DNA from: Gammaproteobacteria bacterium
GTDB taxonomy: Bacteria; Pseudomonadota; Gammaproteobacteria; Pseudomonadales; Pseudohongiellaceae
Length of the DNA stretch: 54,303 nucleotides
Reading direction: 5' to 3'
Assembly (NCBI GenBank): GCA_028818225.1
Contig: JAPPOG010000037.1
Span: forward strand, 1 to 54,303
The position numbers and the translations under genes were made by a program. This document shows, one piece after another, positions 53,327-54,303 of this stretch. The first letter of the stretch is position 1. The number at the start of each line of letters is the position of its first letter. The notes beneath the pieces are model-generated. The model was not told the origin of the DNA and searched no databases. It saw only the letters and a list, made by a program, of their open reading frames with translations.

Positions 53327-53779
53327 ATGGTGAGAGCAGTAAAAATCTCTGTTACCGCGACGCTATCAACATCTTCGCAAGCAATTTTCTCCGAAATACT
53401 GGAAACTGAGAATTGGCAAAGTTTCCAGGGCTTTGGACCGCTTCCAGGGATCCGCCGGGCGCAATTTATTGAGAGAACTGAAGAAACGGTAGGTAGCCGT
53501 ATTGAAGTAGTAAACAATGATGGCTCCAGCCATATAGAAACCGTGACGCGTTGGCAACCTGATGAGCTTATAGAAATGCAGCTGGGAGAATTCAGTCCAC
53601 CACTGTCGAAGCTTGCGACTCATTTCACCGAACGCTGGCACATGGAAGACAGCAAAGTAACCCGCACTATGAAGCTTTACCCGCGTTCAATATTCGCGTT
53701 ACCGATCCTGTGGTTTATCAGTTTATTTTTGAAGAAAGCTTTACAAACCCATACACAAGCGATTAGTAAGGGCTTATAG
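53327..53779 (+). CDS. SRPBCC (START-like) family protein
   Basis: The 150-residue protein has the helix-grip pattern of polyketide-cyclase/SRPBCC proteins: VKISVTATLSTSSQAIFSEI, NWQSFQGFGPLPGIRRAQFI, GSRIEVVNNDGSSHIETVTR, W-DELIEMQ, and an amphipathic C-terminal helix region (IFALPILWFISLFLKKAL). Such proteins bind hydrophobic ligands. ATG 53327 has a weak GGA upstream. The neighbour on the right is a small acidic protein on the opposite strand. Confidence 0.8.
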   Translation: MVRAVKISVTATLSTSSQAIFSEILETENWQSFQGFGPLPGIRRAQFIERTEETVGSRIEVVNNDGSSHIETVTRWQPDELIEMQLGEFSPPLSKLATHFTERWHMEDSKVTRTMKLYPRSIFALPILWFISLFLKKALQTHTQAISKGL

Positions 53780-53795
53780 CAAGCGCAATATAGGC

Positions 53796-54020
53796 TCAGG
53801 ACTCTTTTGGGTCACCAGGCGCAGTGCCCTCTTCCTGATTTTGTTCTACTTGCTTTTCCGAGGCTTTCTGCTGCAGCAAATCGCCCAGCTTGCTCAGATC
53901 AGGTACAGGTCTTTCTGCACCGTTGCCTTGATCTCGCCTTCTTTGGTTGAATTCCAGCGCTTCCTTAATGTCTTCTGTGAACTTGGAGTTGTCTTCCGAA
54001 GTTTCGTGTTCATTGCCCAT
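53796..54020 (-). CDS. Small acidic hydrophilic protein of unknown function
   Basis: The 74-residue protein is charged and probably disordered at both ends (MGNEHETSEDNSKFTEDIKE; C-terminal EEGTAPGDPKES), with a central helical region (LSKLGDLLQQKASEKQ). There is no cysteine and no signal peptide. It converges on the SRPBCC gene with 16 bp between stops. No family is recognised. The remaining 54021-54303 is AT-rich and shows no gene. Confidence 0.5.
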   Translation of the reverse strand: MGNEHETSEDNSKFTEDIKEALEFNQRRRDQGNGAERPVPDLSKLGDLLQQKASEKQVEQNQEEGTAPGDPKES

Positions 54021-54303
54021 GGCTATTTTTGCCTGTCAAAAATGCAAGACGTGATTCTATCCAAAATTGACCTTAAATGAACAAGACTATCGAATTAGTC
54101 ATGACTTCCTCCTAATTTCGAGCGCGAACCAGCGACTTTCCGGTCTATTCTTATTACCCCGCCTGAGGTGCACTACCGGGGCGAATTGAAGTGCTCTGAA
54201 GCCATCAGCTAATCTGCAATTATATTTGGCCAGAAAACTAACAAGTTCTATTTGCAAAATGAAATTCTGTTATAACTAACTGATATATAGCTAAATATTC
54301 GTA

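Overview
The window looks like a chromosomal segment from an aerobic, probably marine, gammaproteobacterium. The support is a divergent trmJ/suhB pair, an EfpL (YeiP)-type elongation factor, a DAHP synthase of the AroG type, and an ispB <-> rplU-rpmA-obgE-proB / rpsT / murJ block whose order I recall from Pseudomonas. No rRNA, tRNA, CRISPR array, insertion sequence or prophage was seen. The species cannot be named from sequence alone; an affiliation with oligotrophic marine gammaproteobacteria is inference.

Layout. 1-20 kb: a cysteine-rich SufR-like HTH regulator with a perfect palindromic operator, YgiQ, an ExeA-like ATPase in an operon with trmJ, a catalytically degenerate SuhB, a MATE transporter with a structured leader, a B12/radical-SAM protein, several small envelope or zinc proteins, a glutathione-dependent aldehyde module (class III ADH + glyoxalase I), folD (Bacteroidetes-like in sequence), an aminotransferase, and a universal stress protein behind a textbook FNR/ANR box. 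20-30 kb: DAHP synthase, efpL, murJ operon, rpsT, proB-obgE-rpmA-rplU and ispB. 30-34.5 kb: a tight three-gene operon of exported proteins with no assigned function (peptidase-like/TPR, unknown, transglutaminase-like/TPR lipoprotein). 34.7-41.4 kb: ETF-ubiquinone oxidoreductase and two tandem TonB-dependent receptors. 41.4-54 kb: an accessory catabolic/detoxification region in which several enzymes of normally cytosolic families carry signal peptides (SAM methyltransferase, M20 amidohydrolase, carboxymuconolactone decarboxylase-like, epoxide-hydrolase-like, HpaI-type aldolase, amidohydrolase), together with a CoA transferase.

The most striking item is at 48776-49660. Two adjacent reading frames are one gene interrupted by a single in-frame TGA at 49250-49252. 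The TGA sits exactly where a redox motif would give U-P-V-C, and the reading continues in the same frame with a conserved-looking C-terminal half. A hairpin with bacterial SECIS geometry starts 11 nt after the TGA. I read this as a selenoprotein of the glycine/sarcosine/betaine/D-proline reductase selenoprotein B (GrdB/PrdB-like) family.

Small genes below usual cut-offs were also found: a 57-residue DnaJ-type zinc-finger protein (42796-42969, minus) and a possible 36-residue membrane protein (41463-41573, minus) just upstream of a strong intrinsic terminator. Start codons were moved from the longest possible start where the ribosome binding site or family alignment argued for it (trmJ, rplU, lipase, DUF2007 protein, lipoproteins, CoA transferase).
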